Origin: Mesorhizobium sp. L-8-3
Lineage (GTDB): Bacteria; Pseudomonadota; Alphaproteobacteria; Rhizobiales; Rhizobiaceae
Assembly: GCF_016756615.1 (NCBI RefSeq)
Contig: NZ_AP023262.1
Location: 7,813,501 to 7,877,500, forward strand
Length of the DNA: 64,000 bases
Direction: 5' to 3'
In this document: positions 1-8,112 of the stretch, in pieces
Position numbering within the stretch: the first letter of the stretch is position 1
Layout of the letters: the number at the start of each line of letters is the position of its first letter
Translations under genes and position numbers: made by a program
Notes under the pieces: model-generated
The model's database searches: none
The model's input: only the letters and a program-made list of their open reading frames with translations
What the model was told of the DNA's origin: nothing

Positions 1-365
1 TTCGAATCCCAGGAAACGCGCCCGTCGCCGACAAGCGCAGCGACCACCGTGGCGGAGACCGGCTTGGAGAGCGAGGCGATCTGGAACACCGTGTCGGCGT
101 CCACCACGTCGGGCTTGCCGGCCTCGCGCCGCCCGAAACCCTTCAGATAGACGACCTTGTCATTGTGCACGACACCGATGGCGAGGCCCGGCACGCCACC
201 GTCCGCCACGATCCTTTCGGCCAGGGGTTCGAGCTTCGACAGCGCGGCTTCGACCCGATCCGGCGTGACCGTCTGGGCCGACGTGCCACTCGCCGGCAGC
301 GCCATGGCCGCGAGGAGTATCCATGCGCTCCGACGACGGAGAAACCAACCTGTAATTGGTTGCAT
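1..365 (-). CDS. Beta-lactamase-fold serine hydrolase, N-terminal part (gene runs off the window)
   Basis: The first 121 residues are present; the rest lies beyond the left edge. The start is the ATG whose complement is at 363-365. Residues 1-30 look like a signal peptide (RRR, then WILLAAMALPASGTSAQ), so the enzyme should act in the periplasm or at the envelope. Residues 54-110 match the start of the class C beta-lactamase/esterase/D-aminopeptidase fold, with VPGLAIGVVHNDKVVYLKGF followed by FQIASLSKPVSA. The catalytic SxxK motif is S98-L-S-K101. The Tyr and KTG motifs are outside the window, so beta-lactamase, esterase and peptidase cannot be told apart. It lies 102 bp downstream of the sensor kinase on the same strand. 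Confidence 0.85.
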   Translation of the reverse strand, partial: MQPITGWFLRRRSAWILLAAMALPASGTSAQTVTPDRVEAALSKLEPLAERIVADGGVPGLAIGVVHNDKVVYLKGFGRREAGKPDVVDADTVFQIASLSKPVSATVVAALVGDGRVSWDS

Positions 366-466
366 GCCCGGCTCCCTCCCTCGAGTGCATCTGCTTCAGG
401 GTACTGACCGGCGTGAGGGAAGCCAAGTGCCGTGTTTCGAGGAACGGCGCGAGCCGAGACCCGTCC

Positions 467-1720
467 TTATCGGCCAGCCGGGAACTCCACGACGAAGCGC
501 GCGCCGCCATCCGCCGGCGTTTCGTAACGCAGCGATGCGCCGTGATGACGGGCGATCTGGCGCACGAGCGACAGCCCGAGCCCCCATCCGCCTGCCGTCT
601 CGCTCCGGCCCGACGGCCGGTAGAACGGTTCGAAGACGCGATCACGCTCGACTTCCGGCACGCCCTGGCCATGGTCGCGCACGGCAAGCCTGGCGACGTC
701 GCCTGCTTGCGCAACGTCGATGCCCACCGGCGGCGCGCCGTGGCGCTGCGCATTCTGGACGAGATTGCGCACCAGCCTGGCGATAAGCCTCGGATCGCCC
801 GAGACCATGGCCGGCGCGCCGGTCACCTCCACGCCGGCACGCGCTCCCTCTTCGGCCGCGACGGCGAGCAGGTCCACGGGTTCGACGAGGTCGAGCTTTT
901 CGACATGATCGAGCCGGCTGGCGAGCAGGATCTCTTCCACGAGCGTGTCCAGTTCGCCGAGGTTCCGGAGGATCTCGTCGCGGCTGGCAGCACTTCCCGA
1001 CTGTTCGAAGAGGTCGATCGCCATGCGCAGCCGCGCCAGCGGCGAACGCAGTTCGTGGCTGGCATTGGCGAGCAGCGAGCGGTGCGCGGCGAGCAACCGC
1101 TCTATATGGTCGGCCGCCTTGTTGAAGCTGCGCGCCACGGCCGCAACCTCGTCGTGACCATCGTCGGCAACGCGCGTGGCGAGCGCTCCGCCGCCCCAGG
1201 CATCGACGCCGCGCCGCAATCGTTCGAGCCGGCGCGTCAGGTGGCGGACGACCGGATAGGCGGCGAGCCCGATGACGGCCGCGATCATGGCGAGCCAGGC
1301 GAGCGGATTGCGCCCGCCACCACCCGGACCGAAAGGCCTGTCCATGCGCGCGGCGACCGTGCGGCCATCGGACAATCTGAAGATGAAGATGCGGCCGTCG
1401 AGACCGTCGCGGCGTCCGCCCCGCGACAGGACGTCTGCCGGGAACGGCGCCCCGGCGGAAGCGAGCAGCCTGCGATCGGCACTGTAGACGGAGAGATCCG
1501 CGTCAAGCGCCTCGGCGAGCCGGCCGACAGTCGCCTGGAAGGCGGCCGGATCGGCATCGGCCGGCAGGAGGGCCGCAACCACACGTTCGCGCCGCTCGCG
1601 CCAGCTTGTCTCCGTCTCGCCCGAATTGAAATGCACGAACAGCGCGCTCGATGCCGCGACCAGAGCGAGGCTGGCGATCAAGGTGAGGTAGATCTTCAGG
1701 AACAGGGTGCGGCGGATCAT
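467..1720 (-). CDS. Sensor histidine kinase of a two-component system (CpxA/BaeS-like)
   Basis: 417 aa. An N-terminal membrane segment (about residues 8-28) and a second one near residues 140-160 bracket a periplasmic loop of about 110 residues. HAMP-like sequence follows, then an H-box NASHELRSPLARLRMAID with the phospho-accepting His. The ATPase domain shows an N-box (RLVRNLVQNAQRHG), a G1 box (DHGQGVPE) and a G2 box (GWGLGLSL). The start overlaps the stop of the response regulator by 4 bp (ATGA), so the two are co-translated. The Spy-like gene and the serine hydrolase beside it suggest envelope stress sensing; that is inference. Confidence 0.92.
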   Translation of the reverse strand: MIRRTLFLKIYLTLIASLALVAASSALFVHFNSGETETSWRERRERVVAALLPADADPAAFQATVGRLAEALDADLSVYSADRRLLASAGAPFPADVLSRGGRRDGLDGRIFIFRLSDGRTVAARMDRPFGPGGGGRNPLAWLAMIAAVIGLAAYPVVRHLTRRLERLRRGVDAWGGGALATRVADDGHDEVAAVARSFNKAADHIERLLAAHRSLLANASHELRSPLARLRMAIDLFEQSGSAASRDEILRNLGELDTLVEEILLASRLDHVEKLDLVEPVDLLAVAAEEGARAGVEVTGAPAMVSGDPRLIARLVRNLVQNAQRHGAPPVGIDVAQAGDVARLAVRDHGQGVPEVERDRVFEPFYRPSGRSETAGGWGLGLSLVRQIARHHGASLRYETPADGGARFVVEFPAGR

Positions 1721-2418
1721 CTGTCATCGTCCTGGTAGCGGGCGAAGACGTAGCCGGTGCCACGCACGGTGACGATGCGGCGCGGATGTTTCGGATCGGT
1801 CTCGATCGCGGCTCGGATGCGCGAGACATGGACGTCGATCGAGCGATCGAACGCGTCGAGCTCCTCGCCGCGCACCATGTCCATGAGCTGCTCGCGCGAC
1901 AAGGTGCGGCCGGCATTCCCGGCGAGCGCCACCAGAAGGTCGAACTGGTAGCTGGTCAGCGGGCGCTCCTGGCCGTCGATGCGCACCGAACGCGAACCGG
2001 GATCGACCTCCAGCCGCCCGAAACGAAGGATCCTGGACGGGGCCGCCGTCGCTGCGCCGCGACGGCGCAGGATGGCGCGCAGCCGCGCCAGCAACTCGCG
2101 CGGATTAAAGGGTTTGGGCAGATAGTCGTCCGCGCCGATCTCCAGCCCGACGATGCGGTCGGTCTCGTCACCCTTGGCGGTGAGCATAAGGATAGGCACG
2201 TCGGAGACGGCGCGCATGCGCCGGCAGGTCTCGAAGCCGTCCATGTCGGGCAGCATGACGTCGAGCACGACGGCATCCGGGGCGCGGCGCGACAGCTCCG
2301 CAAGGCCCTGATGTCCGTTCGGCGCGGTGAGGACGGTGAAGCCGTTGGCCGAGAGATAGTCGGCGAGCATGGCCGAAAGCCTGGTGTCGTCGTCGACGAT
2401 CAATATCTGTTCAGCCAT
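1717..2418 (-). CDS. OmpR/PhoB-family response regulator
   Basis: 233 aa. The start is taken at the ATG of MAEQILIVDDDTRL because the receiver domain begins there; the frame stays open upstream but that part has no family match. The receiver (residues 1-120) has the acidic pair in VDDD, the phosphorylation Asp in VVLDVMLPDMDG, and the Lys in LPKPFNP. A winged-helix DNA-binding domain (about 135-230) has SREQLMDMV, SIDVHVSRIR and the C-terminal TVRGTGYVF signature of the family. It forms a 4-bp overlapping pair with the kinase gene. Confidence 0.95.
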   Translation of the reverse strand: MAEQILIVDDDTRLSAMLADYLSANGFTVLTAPNGHQGLAELSRRAPDAVVLDVMLPDMDGFETCRRMRAVSDVPILMLTAKGDETDRIVGLEIGADDYLPKPFNPRELLARLRAILRRRGAATAAPSRILRFGRLEVDPGSRSVRIDGQERPLTSYQFDLLVALAGNAGRTLSREQLMDMVRGEELDAFDRSIDVHVSRIRAAIETDPKHPRRIVTVRGTGYVFARYQDDDR

Positions 2419-2521
2419 TCCGTCCGCCGTTCTCGAAACGCGCCATCCTTGGCCCTGGAGCCCGGCTTGGCAACACGCCTTGTCCATCCAGTACCGCTAC
2501 TGGGTGCTTTGGACCCCTCTT

Positions 2522-2741
2522 GGTGCGTCCTTCGAGGCTCGCTGCGCTCGCACCTCAGGATGAGGGAGGTTGGCGCTACGCACCCGAACCGAGCGACGCC
2601 GGCGCTGCGCACCCGAACCGAGGGACGCCGGCGCTGCGTACCCGAACCGGGGCGTCAGCACTACACATCTCAGGACAAAGGGGGCTGGCACGACCTCCCT
2701 CATCCTGAGGTGCGAGCGCAGCGAGCCTCGAAGGGCGCACC
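2522..2741. repeat. 49-bp inverted repeats enclosing a 29-bp tandem array
   Basis: Two copies of one 49-bp sequence, with a single mismatch, face each other at 2522-2570 and 2693-2741. Each carries the core CTCATCCTGAGGTGCGAGCG, a dispersed palindromic motif common in rhizobial genomes. Between them, 2572-2656 holds three direct repeats of 29 bp (2572-2600, 2601-2629, and a slightly divergent third from 2630). No gene is seen in 2419-2814. The array lies between the response regulator and the Spy-like gene. Confidence 0.85.
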
Positions 2742-2814
2742 GAGTGTCAGCCCCAAAAAACCGCCAGCAAGGGGAGAGGAAGCGTGGACTTCCTCTCGCT
2801 GATGCCGGGCCAGC

Positions 2815-3342
2815 CTACCAGCGGCCGAAGGCGCGGCGCTCCTTGAAGTGGTCGAGCAACTCCTTGCGCTGCTCCGGCGTGAGCACTTCGGCCGCGTCGA
2901 GCAAAGCGGCCGACATGGTCTTGGAGGCGTTGTCGATCGCCTGGACGCGTTCGGAGCGAACCTTCTCGGCCGCGGCGCGATCGATTGTCGGCGCGCCGAG
3001 GATATCGGCGAGCTGGTCGCGGGCGTCGATGAAGCCTTCCCGCATCGAACGCATGTCGTCGCGAGCCTTGCCGACGATCGCCTTGATCTTCTCCGACTGG
3101 TCGGGCGTCGCCTTCACGGCCTCGAGCACATAGTCGAGCCGGCGTTCGGCGAAACCTCTGCCGCCCCAGGCGCTGTGCATGAAATGACCGCCGTCCATGC
3201 CGCGGCCGAACTCGCCGCTCCATGCGCCCGCAAGCCCCGCGCCGACGAGCGCGACAAGCGCTACGCCGCCGATCACTATCCGCGAGCGCCATCCGCCGCC
3301 TTCCGCCGGAAGCCTGGGGTCGTTGCCGTTGTTCGTTTCCAT
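2815..3342 (-). CDS. Spy/CpxP-like periplasmic (LTXXQ-type) protein
   Basis: 175 aa. The start is taken at METNNGND, since the longer frame upstream is not conserved in character. A single hydrophobic segment (about residues 20-42, IVIGGVALVALVGAGLAG) should anchor it or act as an uncleaved signal, with the rest in the periplasm. The helical C-terminal part carries ATPDQSEKIKAIV and LTPEQRKELLDHF, the paired LTPxQ-like motifs of the Spy/CpxP/heavy-metal-resistance family. Members act as periplasmic chaperones or as inhibitors of the partner kinase. The neighbouring CpxA-like kinase and OmpR-type regulator fit that role. The strand is shared, with repeats in between. Confidence 0.8.
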   Translation of the reverse strand: METNNGNDPRLPAEGGGWRSRIVIGGVALVALVGAGLAGAWSGEFGRGMDGGHFMHSAWGGRGFAERRLDYVLEAVKATPDQSEKIKAIVGKARDDMRSMREGFIDARDQLADILGAPTIDRAAAEKVRSERVQAIDNASKTMSAALLDAAEVLTPEQRKELLDHFKERRAFGRW

Positions 3343-3477
3343 GATACGGTCCTTTCGTCTTGATGGGATAAGAGGACCGTAGCGCCCCGACGTTTCGGTC
3401 GTTCGCGGGGAATGTGAAGTTTTGTAAAGCCGGGATGGCGCCATCGGTGCGGCAGGCGGTCATCTCCCCGTCCACAG

Positions 3478-3711
3478 CTACGGTATCTACACGTCGCCAA
3501 GGTACCCCTCATCCGACCTCGCTTCGCGAGGCCACCTTCTCCCACAAGGGGAGAAGGCTGGAGCCAAGTTTGGCCGGCCCTGCAAATCGTCGGTGTTTGC
3601 GATTGGCGGAGACGCGCCGCAGCCTTCCCTTCTCCCCTTGTGGGAGAAGGTGGCCTCGCCCGCCAGGGCGAGGTCGGATGAGGGGTACTTCCACGATATG
3701 TGCATCCCATA
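3478..3711. mobile_element. MITE-like palindromic element, copy A
   Basis: A 234-bp unit whose core is two inverted arms (3501-3557 and 3628-3688) around a 70-bp spacer. The arms carry the CCTTCTCCCCTTGTGGGAG hairpin typical of rhizobial intergenic palindromes. The unit is clearly related to the one at 29402-29631, including the outer flanks (TCGCCAAGGTACC on the left, TGTGCATCCCATA on the right). Imperfect 11-bp direct repeats border it (3467-3477 CCCGTCCACAG and 3712-3722 ACCATTTACAG, 7 of 11 matching), suggesting a target-site duplication. Between it and the next gene only a terminator-like hairpin was recognised. Confidence 0.7.
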
Positions 3712-3781
3712 ACCATTTACAGGGAGAAGGTGGCGGCCGCGCAAGGGTCGAAGGAAGGAGCGGTCCTGTAAAAAACTGGGC

Positions 3782-3813
3782 AAAAACAGGGCGAGGCCTG
3801 TTTTCGGCCTCGC
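3782..3813 (-). terminator. Candidate rho-independent terminator of the locus 1 operon
   Basis: Read on the minus strand, an 8-bp stem (GCGAGGCC / GGCCTCGC) with a 7-nt loop is followed by CCTGTTTTTG, a short T-tract. It lies about 250 bp downstream of the last gene (HyuB at 4061). No gene is seen in 3814-4060. Confidence 0.45.
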
Positions 3814-4060
3814 GCCTTTCGGCATCGTGGCACGGCCTGTTTCGGCATGATCTGATCGGACACGACGTGAAGAAATCCTGCCCGGCGGGGAGCAGGCCGC
3901 AAGACGTCGACGGTGAAAGCATGCGTCAGAAAATCGTCGATGCCGCCGCTGGCGTCAATCGGGAACGCGAGGGGTCATCAAGAATTGATCGAGAGTGCCG
4001 GGCGTGCCGCCACCCGCCGATCAGGTGGCCGCGCATTCGCGAGAGCGGTAGCGGCGCAAG

Positions 4061-5641
4061 TCAACCCCTTCCCTGCATCTGCCCCCAGCCGCCGCCATTG
4101 GCGGTGTCGATCAGTATCTCGTCGCCGGGCTCGACAACGAGGCCGCTGACGAAGGCGTGGCGTTCGAGGCTGCCGTCGCGGCGGCGCACCGAAAGTCCGT
4201 TGGTGCCGCCGCTGGCGCCGCCGGCAAGCCCCCAGACCGGCCGGCGGTTGCGGCTGTAGCCGGCCGAGAGGACCGCGCGGCCACGCAGCCGGTAGCGGAC
4301 CGAAAGCCCCTTGCCACCCTTGTGCAGGCCCTGCCCTTCGTCGGTCTCGTTCAGCCTCTTGTGGCCGACATCGATGCCGTATCGGGCTTCGCAGATCTCG
4401 ACCGGACAGTTGAAGGTCTCGCCATGGCTGGTGGAGTACATGGCGTCGAGCCCGTCGCGCGCCGCCGTGGCGCCCCAGCCGCCCATCTGCGGCTCGACCA
4501 TGGTGAAGCGGCGACCGGTGTCGGGATGGTCGCCGGCAATGACCGTGCCGCAGATCGAGGCGAAATGCCCGGCCGGCAACCGGTCCGGCAAAGCCTCGGC
4601 CATGCAGCGCCACAACATGTCGTAGAGGCGGATGCGCGTCTCGAAATAATAGCCATGCGGAGCATTGCCCTCGGCGTGAAAGATGGTGCCGGGCTCAGTG
4701 ACGACCTCCAGCGCCCGGAACGATCCGGCATTGGCGAAGAGGGTCGGGTCGGTCAGCGCCTTGAAGATCATCTGACAGGAAATGACGGCCCCGTCGCGGC
4801 TGGTGTTGTAGGGCGCGTCGCGCTGCTGCGGATTGCCTGATAGGTCGACCGTGAAGCGTTCGGCCGAGACGGTGATCGAGGCGCGCCAGATCGCGCCGTC
4901 GTCCTGCTCCTCCTCTATCGAATAGACGCCTTGCGGAATGGACCCCAGCCCGGCGCGGCCGCGACGTTCGCCTTCCCGGAACAGGTCGTCGATCGCGGCG
5001 TGATAGGCCGCTGCGCCATAGGTCTCGACAAGCTGCCTGATGCGCGTCTCGGCCTTGCGGCTGGCGGCGACCTGGGCCCAGAGATCGCCCCGCACGAAAT
5101 CGGGCAGGCGCGAGTTGGCCGATATGATGTCGAAGACGGAAGCGATCGGCCGTCCGGCCTCGAACAGTTTCACGGCCGGCAGGCGCAGCCCCTCCTGGAA
5201 AATCTCCGAAACGTCGACCGCCATGGAACCGGGCGTGCGGCCGCCGACATCGTTCCAATGGGCGATCGAGGCCGCCCAGGCCACACATTCGCCGCCCGCG
5301 AATACGGGCATGGCGATGACGACGTCGTTCAGATGGGTGACGCCCCCATAATAGGGATCGTTGGTGACGAAGCAGTCGCCGTCGCGGATGCTATCGAGCC
5401 CGTGCAGGCCTACGATGCGTTTCACCGCCTTGTCGAGCACGCCGACAAAGGTCGGGATGCCGGCGCCCGAACTCACCAGTTCGCCGTCCTTGTCGGTGAT
5501 GCCGGTGCCGACGTCGAGCACCTCGTAGATGATCGGGCTCATCGCGGTCTTCCTGAGAACCGCGAACATCTCGTCCGAGGCAGCGACGAGGCTGGCCTGG
5601 ATCACCGTCGCGGTGATCGGGTCATCGGCATGATCTGTCAT
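4061..5641 (-). CDS. hyuB: Hydantoinase B/oxoprolinase-family protein (HyuB paralogue 1)
   Basis: 526 aa. The start is taken at MTDHADDPITATVIQ; the same frame stays open to 5761 but crosses a tandem repeat and the upstream gene. The protein is full length for the family, whose subunits work with HyuA-type ATPases to open lactam or hydantoin rings or to carboxylate ketones. Family hallmarks include IIYEVLDVGTGITD, FVTNDPYYGGVTHLNDV, VEPQMGGWGA and a Gly-rich C-terminus (ANGGGWGQ). It is clearly related to the HyuB at 9203-10858 along its whole length. It is the last gene of locus 1 and has no HyuA of its own next to it. Confidence 0.9.
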   Translation of the reverse strand: MTDHADDPITATVIQASLVAASDEMFAVLRKTAMSPIIYEVLDVGTGITDKDGELVSSGAGIPTFVGVLDKAVKRIVGLHGLDSIRDGDCFVTNDPYYGGVTHLNDVVIAMPVFAGGECVAWAASIAHWNDVGGRTPGSMAVDVSEIFQEGLRLPAVKLFEAGRPIASVFDIISANSRLPDFVRGDLWAQVAASRKAETRIRQLVETYGAAAYHAAIDDLFREGERRGRAGLGSIPQGVYSIEEEQDDGAIWRASITVSAERFTVDLSGNPQQRDAPYNTSRDGAVISCQMIFKALTDPTLFANAGSFRALEVVTEPGTIFHAEGNAPHGYYFETRIRLYDMLWRCMAEALPDRLPAGHFASICGTVIAGDHPDTGRRFTMVEPQMGGWGATAARDGLDAMYSTSHGETFNCPVEICEARYGIDVGHKRLNETDEGQGLHKGGKGLSVRYRLRGRAVLSAGYSRNRRPVWGLAGGASGGTNGLSVRRRDGSLERHAFVSGLVVEPGDEILIDTANGGGWGQMQGRG

Positions 5642-5653
5642 GATCTCTTTCTC

Positions 5654-5722
5654 CCATCCGGGACGGGACGGTCGTCCCATCCGTGACGGGACGGGTGTCC
5701 CGTCAGGGATAAGACATTCGTC
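5654..5722. repeat. 23-bp tandem repeat, about three units
   Basis: Two near-identical 23-bp units (5654-5676, 5677-5699), each with GACGGGACGG, are followed by a degenerate third (5700-5722). They lie directly upstream of the ribosome-binding site of the HyuB at 4061-5641, in the 116-bp gap after the oxidoreductase gene. The units contain GGGAC/GTCCC complementarity and could fold in the transcript. No function is known from the sequence. Confidence 0.7.
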
Positions 5723-5757
5723 TCGAGGTGCCCCCGTGCCATGCGAACGCGCGGCTC

Positions 5758-6756
5758 TCAAAGCCCCGTTTCGATCACCACCTTACCATGGGTGGTGCGC
5801 GGCTGCCTCAGATAGTCGAAGGCCTCGACATACTTCTCCATCGGATAGACACGATCGATCTGCGGGCGGATGCGGCCCTCACTTAGCATGCCGTAGATGA
5901 AGGCCTCGCCCTTGGCGAGCATCGCCGGATCCTCGACATAGTTGAACACCGAATAGGGATGGAACACCGCGTTCTTCTGGAACATGTCCACGAAGGGCAG
6001 TTCGGGCCACACCGTGTCGAGCGTGCCGTAGAAATAGATGCACGCATTCCGGGCGAGCGCCGGGCTGTATTGGGCGATGAGGCCCGCGCCAACCGGGTCG
6101 AAGGCCATGTCGACGCCCTTGCCGCCCGTGATCTCCCAGATGCGGCCGGCGAGATCGGCCTTGCCGGTGACGATGACATGGTCGGCCCCCATCTTCCTGA
6201 GATAGTCGGCGTTCTCCTCGAAACGCGTCGTGCCGATCATGGTCGCGCCGAGGATGCGGCCGATCTCGAGCGACGCCGCGCCCGCGGTGCTGGTCGCGGC
6301 CGTCACGAGCACATGGCTGCCGGGACCCACCTTGGTGACCTCGGCGAGCGGGAAATAGGCCGTCAGATACTGCATCCAGATCGAGGCGTTCTCCACGGCC
6401 GAGAGGTTCGGCACCGCCTTCGTGACATAGCGCGCGTCGATGACGAGCGATTCCGTGCTCGCGCCCCTATCGTAGTAGAAATAGGGCAGCGTGGAGACAC
6501 GTTCGCCGATGGCGAAGCCCTCGGTGTTCGGTCCGACCGCGTCGACGACGCCTGCCGCCTCGATGCCGACACGGGCGGGAAGCCGGGGAAAGCTGAAGGA
6601 GTAGTTGTCCTTCATCAGGTCCATGTCGCCCCAGTTCAGGGCGAAGGCCTCGACACGAAGCCGCACCTCGCCCGGGCCAGGCTCCTCGAGTGGCACTTCA
6701 CCAAGCTCCAGGCCGCGATAGCCGGAATAGTCGTGGATTCGCCAGGCACGAGGCAT
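5758..6756 (-). CDS. Zinc-type/quinone-oxidoreductase-like medium-chain dehydrogenase (MDR)
   Basis: 332 aa, the usual MDR length. The N-terminal GroES-like domain (PGPGEVRLRVEAFALNWGDM, then GIEAAGVVDAVG) is followed by a Rossmann domain with VLVTAATSTAGAASLEIGRI for NADP(H) binding. The catalytic-zinc Cys/His ligands of classical alcohol dehydrogenases are not evident, which points to the zinc-independent quinone oxidoreductase branch. SD AAGGAGAACCTC precedes the ATG. Within locus 1 it could reduce or oxidise a ring or carbonyl intermediate; the substrate is unknown. Confidence 0.88.
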   Translation of the reverse strand: MPRAWRIHDYSGYRGLELGEVPLEEPGPGEVRLRVEAFALNWGDMDLMKDNYSFSFPRLPARVGIEAAGVVDAVGPNTEGFAIGERVSTLPYFYYDRGASTESLVIDARYVTKAVPNLSAVENASIWMQYLTAYFPLAEVTKVGPGSHVLVTAATSTAGAASLEIGRILGATMIGTTRFEENADYLRKMGADHVIVTGKADLAGRIWEITGGKGVDMAFDPVGAGLIAQYSPALARNACIYFYGTLDTVWPELPFVDMFQKNAVFHPYSVFNYVEDPAMLAKGEAFIYGMLSEGRIRPQIDRVYPMEKYVEAFDYLRQPRTTHGKVVIETGL

Positions 6757-6795
6757 GAGGTTCTCCTTTTCCTACAGTTCAATGCGCGTCCCTGC

Positions 6796-7896
6796 TCAGA
6801 CCTGCGCGACGTGGAGGTCGCGCGGCAGCGTGGACAGGATCTCGGGCCCATCCTCGCGCAGGATGACGATCTCCTCGAGCCGGATGCCGAAGCGCCCGGA
6901 CAGGTAGATGCCGGGCTCGATCGAGAACACCATGCCCTCTTCCAGCACGGTCTCCGAGGTGGCGGTGATATAGGGCGGCTCGTGGCCGTCGATGCCCATG
7001 CCGTGGCCGGTGCGGTGGACGAAATATTCGCCATAGCCCGCGTCGGCGATGACCCTGCGCGCCGCGGCATCGACCTCCCTGGCCAGCACGCCCGGCTTTG
7101 CCGCCTGCAGCGCCGCCTGGACGGCCTTCTCGACGATGGTGTGGATCTGGCCGTAGCCTTCCGGCGGGCGTCCGACGACGGCCATGCGGGTGATGTCGCT
7201 AGGGAAACCGTCCTTGCGGCCGCCGATGTCGATGACGACGGCATCGCCCTCTTCCAGCGTGCGGCCGCCGGTCTGGTGATGCGGGAAGGCGCCATTGCCG
7301 CCGGCGCCGACGATCCAGAAGGACGGCGTGGCGCCTTCGGAGGCGAAATGCTCCTTCACCACGGCGGCGAGCCCGGTCTCCGTCATGCCCGGCCTGATGG
7401 CGGCGAAGGCCTTCTGCATGGCCCTGTCCGCGATGCCGGCATTCATCTTCAGGCGTGCGAATTCGCCCGCGTCCTTGCGCATGCGCAGCGCGCCCAGCGT
7501 CTCGGCGGTGAAGGCGTGCCTGGCGCCCGGTAGAGCATCGAGGAGCAGAAGCGCGAAATCGGCCCGCATCGTTTCGTCGAGCGCCACCTTGTCGACGCCG
7601 CGCGCGCCGATCTCGTCGAGCGCTGCGGCAAGCGCGGCATGCGGGCCGTCAGCATCAGCCCAGGTGAAGAAAGAGATGTCGGTCTCCTCGCGCGAGCCTT
7701 CCGCGTTCAGGACCGGCATCAGGAAGGTTTCCTTGTCCAAGCCGACCAGCAGCAGGCAGGGCCGTTCGTCGGGATGCGGATGGAAGCCAAGCAGCCAATC
7801 CATGTGAGAACCCGGCGCGATGGCGACGAGGCCGGTGCCTGACGCTTTCATCTTCTCGCGCAGGGCGGCGAGGCGTTTCCTGGTGTCGACTTTCAT
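6796..7896 (-). CDS. M24-family metallopeptidase (Xaa-Pro aminopeptidase/creatinase fold)
   Basis: 366 aa. The start is at MKVDTRKRLAALREKM; the frame runs on upstream through a palindromic repeat to 8103, which cannot be the real start. The pita-bread metal ligands appear intact: Asp in VVIDIGG, Asp in SDITRM, His in TGHGMGIDGHE, Glu in FSIEPG and Glu in RLEEI. Family members are Xaa-Pro aminopeptidases, prolidases or creatinase-like amidinohydrolases, so cleavage of an amino-acid-like product of the Hyu enzymes is plausible. A second M24 gene occurs in locus 2. Confidence 0.9.
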   Translation of the reverse strand: MKVDTRKRLAALREKMKASGTGLVAIAPGSHMDWLLGFHPHPDERPCLLLVGLDKETFLMPVLNAEGSREETDISFFTWADADGPHAALAAALDEIGARGVDKVALDETMRADFALLLLDALPGARHAFTAETLGALRMRKDAGEFARLKMNAGIADRAMQKAFAAIRPGMTETGLAAVVKEHFASEGATPSFWIVGAGGNGAFPHHQTGGRTLEEGDAVVIDIGGRKDGFPSDITRMAVVGRPPEGYGQIHTIVEKAVQAALQAAKPGVLAREVDAAARRVIADAGYGEYFVHRTGHGMGIDGHEPPYITATSETVLEEGMVFSIEPGIYLSGRFGIRLEEIVILREDGPEILSTLPRDLHVAQV

Positions 7897-7928
7897 TGCA
7901 GGTCTCTTCTTGTCGTCCGTCCCGGTTG

Positions 7929-8099
7929 CCCCCTCACCCGGCCTCCGCTTCGCTCTCACCCTCTCCCCGCTGGGGAGAGGAGGCTTTCGACGCTGGCGCT
8001 CAATCGGCTCTGTCAACGGGTGAGCGTATCGTTCAACGATCTCTTCTCCCCGTCGGGGAGAAGGTGGCCGAGCGAAGCGGAGGCCGGATGAGGGGGGCA
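7929..8099. repeat. Palindromic repeat doublet (RIME-like, copy B)
   Basis: Two inverted arms: 7929-7980 with CTCTCCCCGCTGGGGAGAGG, and 8045-8099 with TTCTCCCCGTCGGGGAGAAG. Each has a small hairpin, and the pair is separated by a 60-bp spacer. It lies between the racemase stop and the M24 start inside locus 1. It does not interrupt either gene. Confidence 0.75.
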
Positions 8100-8112
8100 T
8101 CAAAAATAGCGG

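Noticed and set aside
2572..2656. Possible CRISPR-like array of 29-bp units
   Set aside because: The units are directly joined with no spacers, and no cas gene is in the window.
3343..4060. A gene in the 700-bp gap upstream of the Spy-like protein
   Set aside because: Open frames here run through the palindromic element and have no domain or ribosome-binding site; only repeats and a terminator-like hairpin are supported.
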